A stretch of 64,000 bases of DNA from Inia geoffrensis (taxonomy: Eukaryota; Chordata; Mammalia; Artiodactyla; Iniidae): assembly GCA_036417435.1 (NCBI GenBank), contig CM070904.1, positions 126,480,695 through 126,544,694 on the forward strand, read 5' to 3'. The notes under the pieces are model-generated. The model saw only the letters and a list, made by a program, of their open reading frames with translations, ran no database searches and was not told the DNA's origin. This document shows positions 31,851 through 43,205 of this stretch, piece by piece. The first letter of the stretch is position 1, and every line of letters starts with the position of its first letter. Made by a program: the position numbers and the translations under genes.

Positions 31851-32057
31851 TACTTTTTGTTTTTTTAATGTAGCAATTGGTTGATTTTTACTGGACCTGA
31901 TGGAATGTCACAGTGCTCCTGTGTTTGAGTTTCAAGTATAGCATACCCTGCTCAGTACTTGATTGTACCTGTCCTCCTGGGGATCTGTATACAGCCATGA
32001 ACATCTGACTGCTTTATTAATTCTTTTCTTGTAGTTATGCTTGAGATTTACAGATTG

Positions 32058-32065
<8 letters not shown>

Positions 32066-32103
<38 letters not shown>

Positions 32104-32431
32104 TATTTTTGGCTGCATTGGGTCTTCGTTGCTGTGCATGGGCATTCTCTAGTTGTGGCGAGCGGGGGCTACTCTTTGTTGCAATGTGCGGGCTTCTCAT
32201 TGCTGTGGCTTCTCTTGTTGTGGAGCACAGGTTCTAGGCGCGCGGGCTTCAGTAGTTGTAGCACGTGGGCTCAGTAGTGGTGGCTCACGGACTCTAGAGC
32301 TCAGGCTCAGCAGCTGTGGTGCACGGGCTTAGCTGCTCCATGGCATGTGGGATCTTCCTGGACCAGGGGTCGAACCCGTGTTCCCTGCATTGGCAGGCAG
32401 ATTCTTAACCATTGCGCCACCAGGGAAGCCC
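32066..32431 (-). mobile_element. CHR-type SINE, long class, with (TA)n tail
   Basis: Reverse orientation. A (TA)n run of about 38 bases (about 32060-32097) stands where the A-rich tail is expected. Target-site duplication TGAAATATAT at about 32056-32065 and 32432-32441. Confidence 0.93.
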
Positions 32432-32441
32432 TGAAATATAT

Positions 32442-33141
32442 TTTTTCTTATAAATTTCATTTTACATTTCCTTTACATTACCCTGAGGGCATTAAATGGA
32501 TCTTTTAAACCTATGTCTGTTAAACAGGTTATTTATAATGACCTCAGGGCAATAAAAGTGGGTATAATATGTGTTCATTATAAAAAAGGAATGTTGGGTC
32601 TATTAGGGATGAGAAATGTTGTCCTTTGGTTAAGGATGAAACCCACAATGAAGTGATGGGGAGAGCAAAGATAGGAGGCAGCCCAGATCTTCTTGGGGTC
32701 ATTTGTGCCTGTCTTTACCTTGCTTTTTCCTAGCAAAACCCTACTATGGATTCATCCAGTTAGTTACCTTTACAAACTTTCGAGTCATAGGAAATGGGCT
32801 GGAACCATGGGGGTGAATCATATAACCTATGGAGAATGTATAGAAATAAAATAAGAAGGTCACAGCGGAACCCTAGCAAATACCTTCAGCTGGGTTCTAA
32901 AGGAAGTGATGCCCCTGAAGAAATTTTAGGACAGGCAGAGAAACACAGGAAGATCTAGAGATTGGGGCCTCATACAACATCTCATACAACTGCTGGAGAA
33001 ATCACACAACCGCAGGGTGGTGCCACTACACTCATCTCTAAACTGGCTCCTCAGAGCTGTTGGGCCATCCCATCATATGCCCCTTGTCAACTCTCACTCA
33101 TTCCCTATAGCTGTTAAGTTTCACTGTTCTTTTGGGTTTTT
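32442..33141. other. Intergenic sequence, nothing recognised
   Basis: I see no gene, RNA gene or nameable repeat between the two long SINEs. Confidence 0.5.
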
Positions 33142-33472
33142 TTAGTTAATTTATTTAATTTTTGGCTGTGTTGGGTCTTCGTTGCTGCACACGGGCTTTC
33201 TCTAGTTGCGGCGAGCGGGGGCTACTCTGAGTTGCAGTGCACGGGCTTCTCATTGCAGTGGCTTCCCTTGTTGCGGAGCACGGGCTTTAGGCACGCGGGC
33301 TCAGTAGTTGTGGCACGTGGGCTCAGCAGGTGTGGCTCGCGGGCTCTAGAGCACAGGCTCAGTAGTTGTGGCTCACGGGCTTAGTTGCTCCACGGCATGT
33401 GGGATCTTCCCAGACCCGTGTCCCCTGCATTGGCAGGCGGATTCTTAACCATTGCGCCACCAGGGAAGCCCT
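33142..33472 (-). mobile_element. CHR-type SINE, long class, B-box region deleted
   Basis: Reverse orientation. About ten bases are missing between 'gggatcttccc' and 'cccgtgtcccc', removing part of the internal promoter B box. The target-site duplication is not clear. Confidence 0.93.
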
Positions 33473-33559
33473 CCCTGTTTTTTTAAAACCAATTACTCCA
33501 TATCTCTCACTCTAAGCAGATGACTGTATTCTTACTTCAGAGTGAAAATCACACTAGGT

Positions 33560-34890
33560 GGGGAAACCGTCAGTTTCTTGTCTTCCACCTACAGAATCAT
33601 CTACATCCACCCTTTACACTTTCGTTCTTATCACAGTGGAAAAGGCAACCCTCCTTCCATGGGAGTGTCATTTGTCCACCTGTGTGGTATTGATCTGCCT
33701 CACCTCTTCTCCCAAGGGTTTTCACTCGTGTCTTTGGCCTCTCCTTCTCTAGTGGCTGTATGTGATGGAGAACTTTACACGTTAAGGAGACCCTCCCTGA
33801 GCCTGATGTCCCTTTGCAGCCACCACTTTTTTTCTTCTTATCAAACAAGCTTCTTGAGAGTTGTCTACCCTTTCTGTCTCTACCTCCTCCCTCATCCACA
33901 CCTGAATCCTTTGCCACATGACTCCTACTGCCAGCCATCTGCTGATGGTTTTCTTGTCAAGGAGACCATAGATCTCCAACTTGCTAACCTTTTTGGTCTT
34001 CGTTTGGCTTGATTTTTACGTTAAAATTGGCAATGTTGAGTCCACTTCTTTATGTGTTCTTCTCTTAGTTTTCACGGCCCCAATAATCTCTCTAGGTTTT
34101 CCTTGTGTTTTTCTGCCTATTCTAAAATTTCTTCAGGGGCATCTCTTCCTTTAGAGTCCTGTGGAGATGTCTGCTGGAGTTTCATTGTGACTGTCTTATT
34201 TTACTTCTGTGTAAACATCCCATGGTGTTCCACTTCCATTTATAACACCCAAATCTCTATCTCTGGCTTATTCTGCCAACACGTATGGTCAACAGACAAC
34301 TGGGCATTTCTACTTGCTGTCTCCCAGGTCTGCTTACATAGTCAGCAAATGGTGCCCACAGTTCACCAAGTGTATTATTTTATAGGGCTTCCATAACAAA
34401 ACACCACAGACCAGGGGACTTAAACAACAGAAGCTTATTCCCTCACAGTTCTGGAGGCTGGGAAGTCCAGGATCAAGGTGTTGGCAGGTTTGGTGTCTCC
34501 TGAGGCCTCTTTCCTTGGTTGCAGATGCCACCTTCTCACTGTGTCCTCACATGGTCTTTTCTCTGAGCATGTGCATCCTTGGTGTCTCTTCCTCCTCTTA
34601 TTAAGGACATCAGTCAAATTGGATTAGGGCCCCACCTTTATGACTTCATTTAACCTTAATTCTTTAAAGGCCTAGCCCCAGGTACAGTCACATGGGGGTT
34701 AGAGCTTCAACATATATGAGTTTGGGGAGAAGATAATTCAGTCCATAAAACAGTTACCTGAGCCAGAACTTGGGGTTCATCCTTAACTCCTCCCTACCCC
34801 GTGTCTGATTCACAACAGCCTGACAATTCTATTTTCGTATTTTTTGAACCCACGTCCCTTTTCCATTTTTCTGCCACTTCACGTCTTTGA
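33560..34890 (+). repeat. L2 LINE, interrupted by another repeat
   Basis: The left part (33560-34370) contains L2-like ORF text: 'aagcttcttgagagttgtct', 'tataacacccaaatctctat'. The right part (34753-34890) resumes with 'cttaactcctccctaccccg' and 'cacaacagcctgacaattct'. The 34371-34752 piece is a separate insertion. Confidence 0.65.
34371..34752. mobile_element. Mammalian interspersed repeat, family not named
   Basis: Recognisable as a repeat common in mammals from phrases 'aacaaaacaccacagaccag', 'cacagttctggaggctggga', 'tgtcctcacatggtcttttc' and 'ttggattagggccccacctt'. I am confident that it is a repeat but cannot name its class. It sits inside an L2. Confidence 0.6.
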
Positions 34891-35428
34891 ACATTCATTC
34901 ATTCATTCAGTATACTCTTTGGATACCCATTATATACTAGGGAGGCAGCCAAAGAAAGCTAAAAAATATAAGGAAAATATATGGAAGGAAATGATAACGG
35001 TAAGTGCAGAACCAAATTAACTGGCAAGATCAAAAGTTAGTCTAAGGGGTGTTGTTAAATAGTGAAAAAGATATATACCTGGAAAATCTAATTAATAAAA
35101 GACAATAAATGAATAAGGGAACAGTATTTTAAAACTGTAAGATGTTACCCACTATCAATCTATCTGAAAATCAATGATAAAAAGAATTTTCTGGAAAATA
35201 GAGTGACTGTAATTCACTCAAGAAATAAAATACTGGAACTGGCTAAAAACCAAAAAATGAAATTTAAAAGCTACTGAGGATGTATCTCTAACAAGGCTCT
35301 GGGTTCATATTGTTTACTGGGTGAATTCTTGTTATTAAAGGATTCAGTGATTCCTTTCATCATCATAGGCTAAACAGGTTTTTGTAAAAAAAGAAGAAAT
35401 GGAAAACTCAATTTAAAAAAAATGTTTC
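34891..35428. other. AT-rich intergenic sequence
   Basis: A short (ATTC)n run lies at about 34890-34910. The rest is AT-rich, possibly very old L1, but nothing can be assigned with confidence. Confidence 0.45.
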
Positions 35429-35640
35429 GGGCTTCCCTGGTGGTGCAGTGGTTGAGAGTCTGCCTGCCGATGCAGGGGACGCGGGTTTGTGCCCCGGTCT
35501 GGGGGGATCCCACGTGCCGTGGAGCGGCTGGGCCCGTGAGCCATGGCCACTGAGCCTGCGCGTCCGGAGCCTGTGCTCCGCAACGGGAGAGGCCACAGCA
35601 GTGAGAGGCCCACATACCACATTAAAAAAAAAAAAAAAAA
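35429..35640 (+). mobile_element. CHR-type SINE, short class
   Basis: Sense orientation with a long A tail. The target-site duplication AAAAAAAATGTTTC is visible at about 35415-35428 and immediately after the tail, ending near 35654. Confidence 0.95.
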
Positions 35641-35657
35641 AAAAAAAATGTTTCTAG

Positions 35658-35774
35658 GGAATCCTGTGGCGGTCCAATGGCTAAGACTCTGCCGAGGGCC
35701 CGGGTTTGTATGATCCCTGGTCAGGGAACTAAGATTCTGTAAGCTGCCTCGTGCGGCCAAAAAAAAAAAAAAAA
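35658..35774 (+). mobile_element. Short tRNA-Glu type SINE (Bov-tA/CHR-1-like)
   Basis: A different, smaller SINE: 'ggaatcctgtggcggtccaa', then 'gagggcccgggtttgtatga', 'ggtcagggaactaagattct', 'ctcgtgcggccaaaa'. Target-site duplication GTTTCTAG at 35650-35657 and 35775-35782. This form is shared with ruminants and other cetartiodactyls. Confidence 0.88.
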
Positions 35775-35782
35775 GTTTCTAG

Positions 35783-36119
35783 TTGAGCCTTATTACCAAA
35801 ATCTAACAAAGATAGGTTTTTTTCTCTTAATCTGGTTTATGAATATAGATGAAAAGAATTCTATAAAGTTAGATATACAATCCTAATAAAATCTTTTAGG
35901 AAGCTAAGGAAAAGATGCTTCCTTAACATGATAAAGTACTATGTATATTAAGTCCAGGGACCACATTGTCATTTCAGTAAATATACCAGGGTGTTCCCAC
36001 TAAAGCGGTGGTCATGCTGTGCTGCTGGCCATTCGGAATGAGATGTGAATCTGAATGGTGACTGATGGTGCAGGGAAAGCGCCCTTCAGTCACCTGACAA
36101 GTTTCTTGAACACTTGAAG
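35783..36119. other. Intergenic sequence, nothing recognised
   Basis: Unassigned sequence between SINE and MIR. Confidence 0.45.
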
Positions 36120-36330
36120 TCTTGGGTGTAGCAGAGCCAGTGAGAGGCAGTGTGCCCTGATGGTTAGGGGAAAGAGACCTGTAGCAGGCAGTGTGACCTG
36201 CCGCTCTGGCCTCTTCTCTCTTCTGCAGAGGGAGCACAATAGTAACACCCCATCTTAGGGGGATTGTGAGGATGACAGGAGGCAAAGCTAGACTTGCCAT
36301 GAGCACAGGTGTTAGTGGTTGTTAACTGAT
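36120..36330 (-). repeat. MIR-like SINE
   Basis: The stretch around 'cctcttctctcttctgcaga', 'gagcacaatagtaacacccc' and 'ttgtgaggatgacaggaggc' fits a reverse-oriented MIR with moderate divergence. Confidence 0.6.
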
Positions 36331-36499
36331 GTTTGTATTTTTGTTGTAGATGTTTGGGTTCCACTGGTGGTCAGGATCTTAGCACACTTCATTTCAGAAC
36401 CCTCTTATCTTGATGATTTTGGTTAGAATGGAGATCTTTCAACAACGTGGACCCCAGGAAATAGGCTGATAGCTCCGTAAGCCCAAATCTGCGACGTCC

Positions 36500-37165
36500 C
36501 AGTGTTCTATCCCTGTGCTGGCTGGTCCTCCCTCCTCCCCAAGCCCTGCACCCTCACCTCCTTGCCTCTCCCTTCCCCTGCTTCCCCCCATGCCTCCCGC
36601 GTCTCTCAGCCCCTCCGTACTTCCCTGTCTATGGCGGCAGCCTCTCCTGCAGTCAGTGCAGCCTCCCCCTGCCTCCCAAGTCCTCTTTCAATGTTAGTCC
36701 TTGATGTACACTCTCCAGCGTCCTCCGCTCCATGAAGTCCAAGTTTATCAGAGCTTGAGAAATCCCTCAAGCTGTGTGTCACGTGTCCCTCTTCTCCTCA
36801 CCCCAAGTCTCCAGTCTCCCTGAACGGTTGTTCAGAAAGCACCATGCCCACCTGCCCGTATGACCTCTTTGCCTGTGTGCTGTTTGCTTGGGTTTCCTTC
36901 CTCCCCTCCTCCTCGTTCACCTGGCACATGCTCATCCATGAAACCCTGTTGTAGCCTCTCATTGCCGAGGATAGTGCCTCCCCCTGCACCATTTGGTGCC
37001 CCACATCTTTTTCTGTGCTCCCTCCTGTTGCCTGCAGAATAGGCCTGTGTTCGGTCATCTGCACCCGCTGCCAGAGTGTGAGCTCTTCCAGGGCAGGGGC
37101 TGTGCTCTCCTCTCCTGTCTGCGTTGCGTGGCGGGGTGCTCAGCACGCAGAACAATGCCTGTTCT
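36500..37165 (+). repeat. L2 LINE fragment
   Basis: C/T-rich L2-like text ending in 'cagagtgtgagctcttccag', 'ggcaggggctgtgctctcct' and 'gtgctcagcacgcagaacaa', the L2 3' end. Confidence 0.65.
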
Positions 37166-37374
37166 ATGGGAGGGAACTAGCGGACGCACAGTCTGGTCCT
37201 ACTGTGAATGGAGGGTGGCGTCTTTGGTTACCCAGAGCTCCGGGGATTGGGAGTCGCACTTTGCTGTTCAGGGGCTTACAGCAGTGGCGCAGCATCCCGT
37301 CATTGCCGCAAGCTGTTCACCAGGGGCTTGGCTCCAGTTGTGTAGCCTCCACCAGGTGAGGCTTGTGCAGGTGG

Positions 37375-37500
37375 AGCTACAGCACTTGAGCACTTGTTAT
37401 GTGCCAGGTGCTGGGTTAAATGCTTTTAGGGTAGCTCACTGGATCCTCACAGCAACTCTAAGGTCGGTTCTGTTATAACTGTTTTCGCAGGTTGTCACCT
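37375..37500 (+). repeat. MIR SINE fragment
   Basis: 'gagcacttgttatgtgccag' then 'gtgctgggttaaatgctttt' and 'ggatcctcacagcaactcta' are textbook MIR core in sense orientation. Confidence 0.85.
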
Positions 37501-37904
37501 TCCTCTAGCATGTTTGGGAGGCGAGCGCGTGGTCCTTCACCCACCTGGGTCATTTTAACACTGTAGCTCCTCAGCGCTTCTTTGGCTCCTGGGGCCTCAG
37601 GTCACTATCCCACTGCTGGTCACCCCTTGGAACTCCTGGACTGCATCTCTGACTTCATAGAGCTTTTGTTCTGTGGGGAGATGGACAATAAATAAGAGAA
37701 AAATGACTAAAACTGGCCCCATTCCTGCGAGTGTGGAGGGAAGGTGGGGGAAGGGTTTCAAGCAACAAAGACAGCGTCTCGGAGGTCAGCCTTAAAGAAA
37801 CCACATGCCTGGTTGTGAATTTTGACATGGCTTCCTGGTTGGCTTCTGGGAGAATGGGGGCACCTTGCCTGAGAACGTGGAGACATGAAGATTGGCTCTT
37901 CTGG

Positions 37905-38440
37905 TTATAATTTCTTCACTCAATTGTCTGATAACTGCTTTAGGAAAAATTCCTTGAAGTGGAATGTTTGAGATTCAGAGTAGTTTGGATTTTAAAGGCC
38001 ATTGCTACAGGGAACCAAACTACTCCTCCAGAAAGCTTTGCTCAGTTACATTCCCCCAAGCTGTGCAAGCCAGAGCTTCACAACAGGGTGCCAGGGTGCC
38101 AGAGCCCGAGTGAGCTACAGGTGCCAAGAGCATAAACACTTCCCACCTCTGAGACTCAGTTGAGCCCAGGGTGCCTTGCTGAGGTGATCACTTCTATGTG
38201 TGCCTTGTGACGAACCATGTGTTCCCAGCCCTGGACAGCACTAGATAGACATTGCCATTCTTTTCCATTATCCACCTACCTGATTGAGGGGAGTATTATC
38301 TCCTTGATGTTGTAGTTTACACCTTTTTAATTACCAGTGAGGATATTTTTCATATGCTGATTATACCTTTGCATTTATTCTTTTGTGACTTTCTTGTTCT
38401 TGTCCTTTACTCATTTCTCCACTGGGGTCGTTGGTTTTTT
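37905..38440 (-). mobile_element. Old L1 fragment, antisense
   Basis: 'ttaattaccagtgaggatat' and 'tcctttactcatttctccac', with preceding text, follow the reverse complement of L1 ORF2 3' sequence. Strongly decayed. Confidence 0.55.
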
Positions 38441-38478
38441 AATATGAATTTTTATTTTTAAGTACTACCTAGAAACAA

Positions 38479-38492
38479 CCAGCAGAGGGCAG
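38479..38492 (+). promoter_or_regulatory. CTCF-like motif
   Basis: CCAGCAGAGGGCAG fits the CTCF core CCASYAGRKGGCR at all positions, in plus orientation, in sequence that is not a recognised repeat. Confidence 0.55.
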
Positions 38493-39054
38493 CAGTGCAT
38501 CAGGGTGTCAAGGGGATAGTGCTGGAGCCTGAACCTGAACAGTGTATTTTGGACAAAGACACAGCCTGGGCCCTGGGGCCTTGGCATCAATGGACTAGGG
38601 GAACTTAAAACAGATAATGTGGTTAATTTCCTCTCCAAATTGAGTTATTTGTCTGAAAGTCTGTAGGTGGGCTAGGGACAAGAAGATGACTTTGAAGGGA
38701 TAAAACTGTAGGTCCCAGAGTGGTAAATGAATTCTGTCTGATGGTAGACCCAGGTTGTTGCCAGAGTATGGGATGTGTGTGTGCATACAAATGTGCGCCC
38801 CACCCGCCAGAAAGGTACCTGAATAAATTTCACATATGCCAACCTCTCTTTGAGCTGTCTTGTTCTCTGTCTCATTGGGAAATTGAAGCAAATTAATAGG
38901 CAGGGCCTGGGTGGTAATGCAGGAATGTGAGGTTTTAGAGAGGAGAGAGCCAGTGAATGCTGCCCCAGCCTTTCACTGTAGGAAGCTAGGTGAGCCTCAG
39001 GGAGATGCGAAGCCCCTGAAATCATTCGCAGAATTGTCTATGCACTTACATATC
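38493..39054. other. Intergenic sequence, nothing recognised
   Basis: Unassigned sequence. Minus-strand open frames here have no family signature. Confidence 0.45.
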
Positions 39055-39430
39055 TTATTTTAAAAAACATTTAATTTTGAAATAATTGTAGATTCAGAAG
39101 TAGTCTCAAAAATAGTAGAAAGGCTCTGTGTACCTTTCACCTACTTGCCCCCAATTACAACATTTCACATAACTTTAACCAGGATATTGACTTTGATATA
39201 ACTCAGGCCTTGTTCGGATTCCATGTGCTCATGCGTGTGTGTGCACACATGACATTGTTGAGCTATACGAGCGGCTCTGGATCACCATCTTTTGGACTTT
39301 GTGTTCTGTGCCAAAGGTGTACCCATGTTTGCTTAAGTCATCATTAGTGGAGTTTTCTGTTACTTGAAGCCTCAACATTCCTAACCCTAACATCCAATTA
39401 CAAGGTGCAGAAAACCTCATGCAAACCGGC
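39055..39430 (-). mobile_element. Old L1 3' UTR fragment, antisense
   Basis: 'tgaaataattgtagattcag', 'cacctacttgcccccaatta', 'acatttcacataactttaac' and 'tgactttgatataactcagg' are a common reverse-oriented L1 3' UTR pattern. Confidence 0.7.
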
Positions 39431-39454
39431 TCAATTTAAGAAAAAAAAAAAAGA

Positions 39455-39665
39455 GGACTTCCCTGGTGGCGCAGTGGTTGAGAGCCCGCCTGCCAATGCA
39501 GGGGACACCGGTTCGTGCCCCGGTCCGGGAAGATCCCATGTGCCGCGGAGCAGCTAGGCCCGTGAGCCATGGCCGCTGAGCCTGCGCGTCCAGAGCCTGT
39601 GTTCCGCAACGGGAGAGGCCACAACAGTGAGAGAGGCCCGCATACCACAAAAAAAAAGAAAGAAA
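39455..39665 (+). mobile_element. CHR-type SINE, short class
   Basis: Sense orientation: head 'ggacttccctggtggcgcag', B box GGTTCGTGCCC, ending in an A/AAAG-rich tail. The flanks are A-rich, so the target-site duplication is ambiguous. Confidence 0.93.
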
Positions 39666-40854
39666 AGAAAGGGGAGGAATATTGGTTCATGTAATAAAAT
39701 CTAGAGGAATGACTGAACTGATGCCAGCGGTTCAGGATGTCATCAGAGAGCTCACTCCTTTTCTCTGTACCGGCCACTGCTCTGCACACCTCTGAGTTCT
39801 GGCTTTTTTCTCAGGCACCCTCCCTCAAGATCCCAACAGTGGCAGTGGTGGTTCCAGACCTTTCATCCTCACCCCACATCACACAGAAGAAGAGAGGGAG
39901 TGGGGGGATCTCATCATTCCCTATAGAAGTTGTAAGATTCATTCTGATTAGACCAGCCTGGGTCAAGTGCCCATGTCTCAACCAATCGCAGGGCAAAGAG
40001 AATGAGATACATTGGTTGGCTCATGCCTGGACTCCTAACCCTACCGTGAACACCTTGTGATTGGGATAATTTATTGGTTTAATATAATCTCAGATGGGAA
40101 GTGTCCACCCTGACCACATGGGACAGGAGAAGTGTCTGAAAAGGAATTTGAGGTGATGTTACCAGAGAGAGGGGAAATAGATGCTAGACAGTAAACCACA
40201 GATGTCCTCCATCTTTGGCATGGAGTCTTGAGTCCCTCTCTGGTCAAATCAGCTATGACCAGGAAGACAGGACCATATAGTAGAGATATGACTACTGGGA
40301 TGGGTGTGCAGTTCTTGCATCAGGGGGAGTGATTGCTGGACAGGAGGTCTCTACCACAGTAGCAGCTTATGTCTCTAAAACACCGTTCTGCTGCAGATCT
40401 CCACACGCCTCAGGATGTTAACCTGGTTATGGCATCTCTAGTCACTCCCACTGGCCTGGTGTAGGTCTGCAGGGGCCCAGTGGGCAGCAGAGGAGATGCT
40501 ATGGTTGAAGCAGGATCCTGGGTTTCAGCTGCATATGTTCGGTAGGGCTGAGGATGTATTTTGATAGGACCCCCCCGATCCTACCACACCATGCCCACTG
40601 GCTGCCCCTTGTACCCTCCTGCTTCCAGTACAGACAACAGTTTCCTGCTGTACTCCTTCCTACTCACCACCATGAAGTCCATCCATTCCAAGTGGACACA
40701 CATGTCTTCAGAGAGAGGCTCTCCTGGGGCAGGGTGGCTTCTAGCACCCCGAGATTCTCAGGTTTATGGAGAAGGTCAGCATTTCTCCAAGCATGCTGTT
40801 CATACCATTGTGGTATGCGCTGTATTTTAATAGATGTGCATCAATTCTTAAACA
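39666..40854. other. Intergenic sequence, nothing recognised
   Basis: About 1.2 kb in which I see no gene and no nameable repeat. Confidence 0.45.
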
Positions 40855-41180
40855 TTGCTTGTTTTAAAACTCTTTTGATTGTGAAGTGAAATAGACACAG
40901 AAAACTCTGCAAGACAAACGTAGAGCTTAATGAAGTATAATAAGGCAAACACCGCAAATGCTCTTGTAACCCAAGAGGTAGAACGTGGCAGCCCCCCACC
41001 CCCACCCCCCCAGGAGCTCCTCCTCCACATTCCCTGTCCCAGTCCCTCTCTGCCACTGCAGAGTAACCACTACCTGGCTTTTACTGCAGTCACTTCCTTT
41101 TGTTTCTTTACAGTTTCATCATCCAAGTGTGCATCTCTAGACTATGGTTCAGTCTTGCTCCCTTAAAAAAAACCCCACAT
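40855..41180 (-). mobile_element. Old L1 3' UTR fragment, antisense
   Basis: 'ttgattgtgaagtgaaatag', 'cagaaaactctgcaagacaa', 'gagcttaatgaagtataata' and 'cttgtaacccaagaggtaga' follow a reverse-oriented L1 3' UTR in diverged form. Confidence 0.65.
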
Positions 41181-41719
41181 ATTTTACCTCTTTTAATCCA
41201 CAGGTTCTTCCTTCATCCCTTTCTTTTCCTTTCATTTTATTGGTTGAAGAATCCAGGCCATTTGACTGCAGTGTTTCCCACAGTCTGGATTTTGCTGGCT
41301 GCCCACTTATGGGACCTCTCAGCGTGCTCTGCTGCCCGCTGTGTTTGCTGCCCATTGTCAGCTGGATCTAGAGGCTCGACCAGACCCAGCTTCTATCCTT
41401 TTGACGAGACTGTAGTGTGATGTGTTCCTTCATCAACTGTCTCTCTTTCTGGGTGTTCTTAGCCTTGGAGGTTCAGCCCCTAGATCCATTACTTCTCTGG
41501 GGGTCCAAAATGGTGACATACATTGTTTTCACTGTGCTGTGATTCACATTTTACTGCCTATTAATTTTGTCACCCCACACAATTTATGAGTAAACAGGCT
41601 TTGAGGAAATATACTGAGTTAAACAGATGATGGCAACATTGATGAGACTGTTCCCGTGTTTTACATAAGCTAATGAAAAGAACCACAGCTGCCACTGCTA
41701 CAAAATGATCATGATATTC

Positions 41720-42400
41720 TAATTCCATCATTTCTTTTTCATTTATTTGCTGGAATTCTTTATAAACAGATGCTTTCTTTCCTCTATCATGAGGTTACCC
41801 CATGGTTTAGCTCATCTAGGAGAGGCAGGATAAATGCTTTCCTCTTTCCCTATGTTTGCCAGTTTGCAAAATAATAGACTGGTTCCTTATTATCCTCTGG
41901 AGGTGACCAGTTCATTTTTTCAATATCATTGTGAACTCATGGATTTAACTAAATTTGGTGAGTTTTAGTTTGTTGTAATTATTACTATGTTCAAAGCTCA
42001 AATTGTCCTGTCTCTGGCCAGTGGGAGCATCTGTGGGCTCCTGTGTTCTTTTGAGACCACCCTAGTCTACACATAACCTTTCTGTGATGGCTTGTGTGCT
42101 GTCCTTTATGTCAAGATGTTCCAGGCTCCTTTTGTACACTTTCTCCTCACACCAATAGTCAGTCATTTATCCACACAGCCCTGACTTTTAGTGGGAAATG
42201 GCATTTCCTGACCACAATGTGTACTCCAGGGATGCTCACTACTACTGGCTTGGCCATGGTTTCTAGGTCATTTCAGTGGTCAGAGCTAATAGGTATAGAT
42301 AGAATGGTAGATAAAATACCTCGTAAGGTCATACTGTTATTTCCAATTAAATTTCAGGACTATAGATTTTATATTTAATCTTTAAAAAAATTACTGCTGC
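41720..42400 (-). mobile_element. Old L1 3' UTR fragment, antisense
   Basis: 'atcattgtgaactcatggat', 'caaattgtcctgtctctggc', 'gatgttccaggctccttttg' and 'ggtcagagctaataggtata' match, in order, the reverse-oriented 3' UTR of mammalian L1M elements. Confidence 0.65.
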
Positions 42401-42576
42401 ATCTCCTTTCTTCCACACTGAGAATCCTGATTTTTAAGACACAAAGGATGATAGTTAAAATATCCCATAGTTATTCATTTGTTTCAGGCAACATCACACA
42501 CACGACAGGGAATACTAATGCTGCCACCACCAGAATGATAAGCGAAAATAGTTTTAAAGTTCTCACCCCCATTTTT

Positions 42577-42776
42577 TTTTTTTGCGGTACACGGGCCTCT
42601 CACTGTCGCGGCCTCTCCCGTTGCGGAGAACAGGCTCCGGACGTGCAGGCTCAGCGGCCGTGGCTCACGGGCCCAGCCACTCCACGACATGTGGGATTTT
42701 CCCGGACCGGGGCACGAACCCGTGTCCCCTGCATCGGCAGGTGGACTCTCAACCACTGCGCCACCAGGGAAGCCCC
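42577..42776 (-). mobile_element. CHR-type SINE, short class
   Basis: Reverse orientation. Target-site duplication of the CTCACCCCATTTT type on both sides (about 42562-42576 and 42777-42790) with one base of length difference. Confidence 0.95.
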
Positions 42777-42854
42777 CTCACCCCATTTTTATAGCTATTC
42801 TATATTTACATCAGTCGAGCTTATAGCCCTCTTATACCATATTCTCTTCCATTT

Positions 42855-43205
42855 TATTTTCTGTTTTTTATTGAAATATAGTTGATATACAATATTATGT
42901 TAGATCAGGTGTACTACATAATGATTTGACATTTGTGTACATTATGAAATGATCACCATGGTAGGTCAAGTAACCATCTGTCCCCATAAAGTTATTACAA
43001 TAATATTGACCATATTCCTTATGCTATATGTGACATCCCTGTGACTTATTTATTGTTTAACTGGAGGTTTGTACCTGTAATCCCTGTTGTCTCTTTTCCC
43101 CCCACCCGCCTCCCTTCTGGCAACCACCTGTTTGTTCTCTGTGTCCAACAGTGTGCTTTTGTTTTGTTTTGTCTATTTGTTTTGTTTTGTTTTTTTAGAT
43201 TCCAC
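42855..43205 (-). mobile_element. L1 3' UTR fragment, antisense
   Basis: 'ttattgaaatatagttgata', 'gatcaggtgtactacataat' and 'aaatgatcaccatggtaggt' are reverse-oriented L1 3' UTR text; the right end has 'gcaaccacctgtttgttctc'. Confidence 0.75.
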
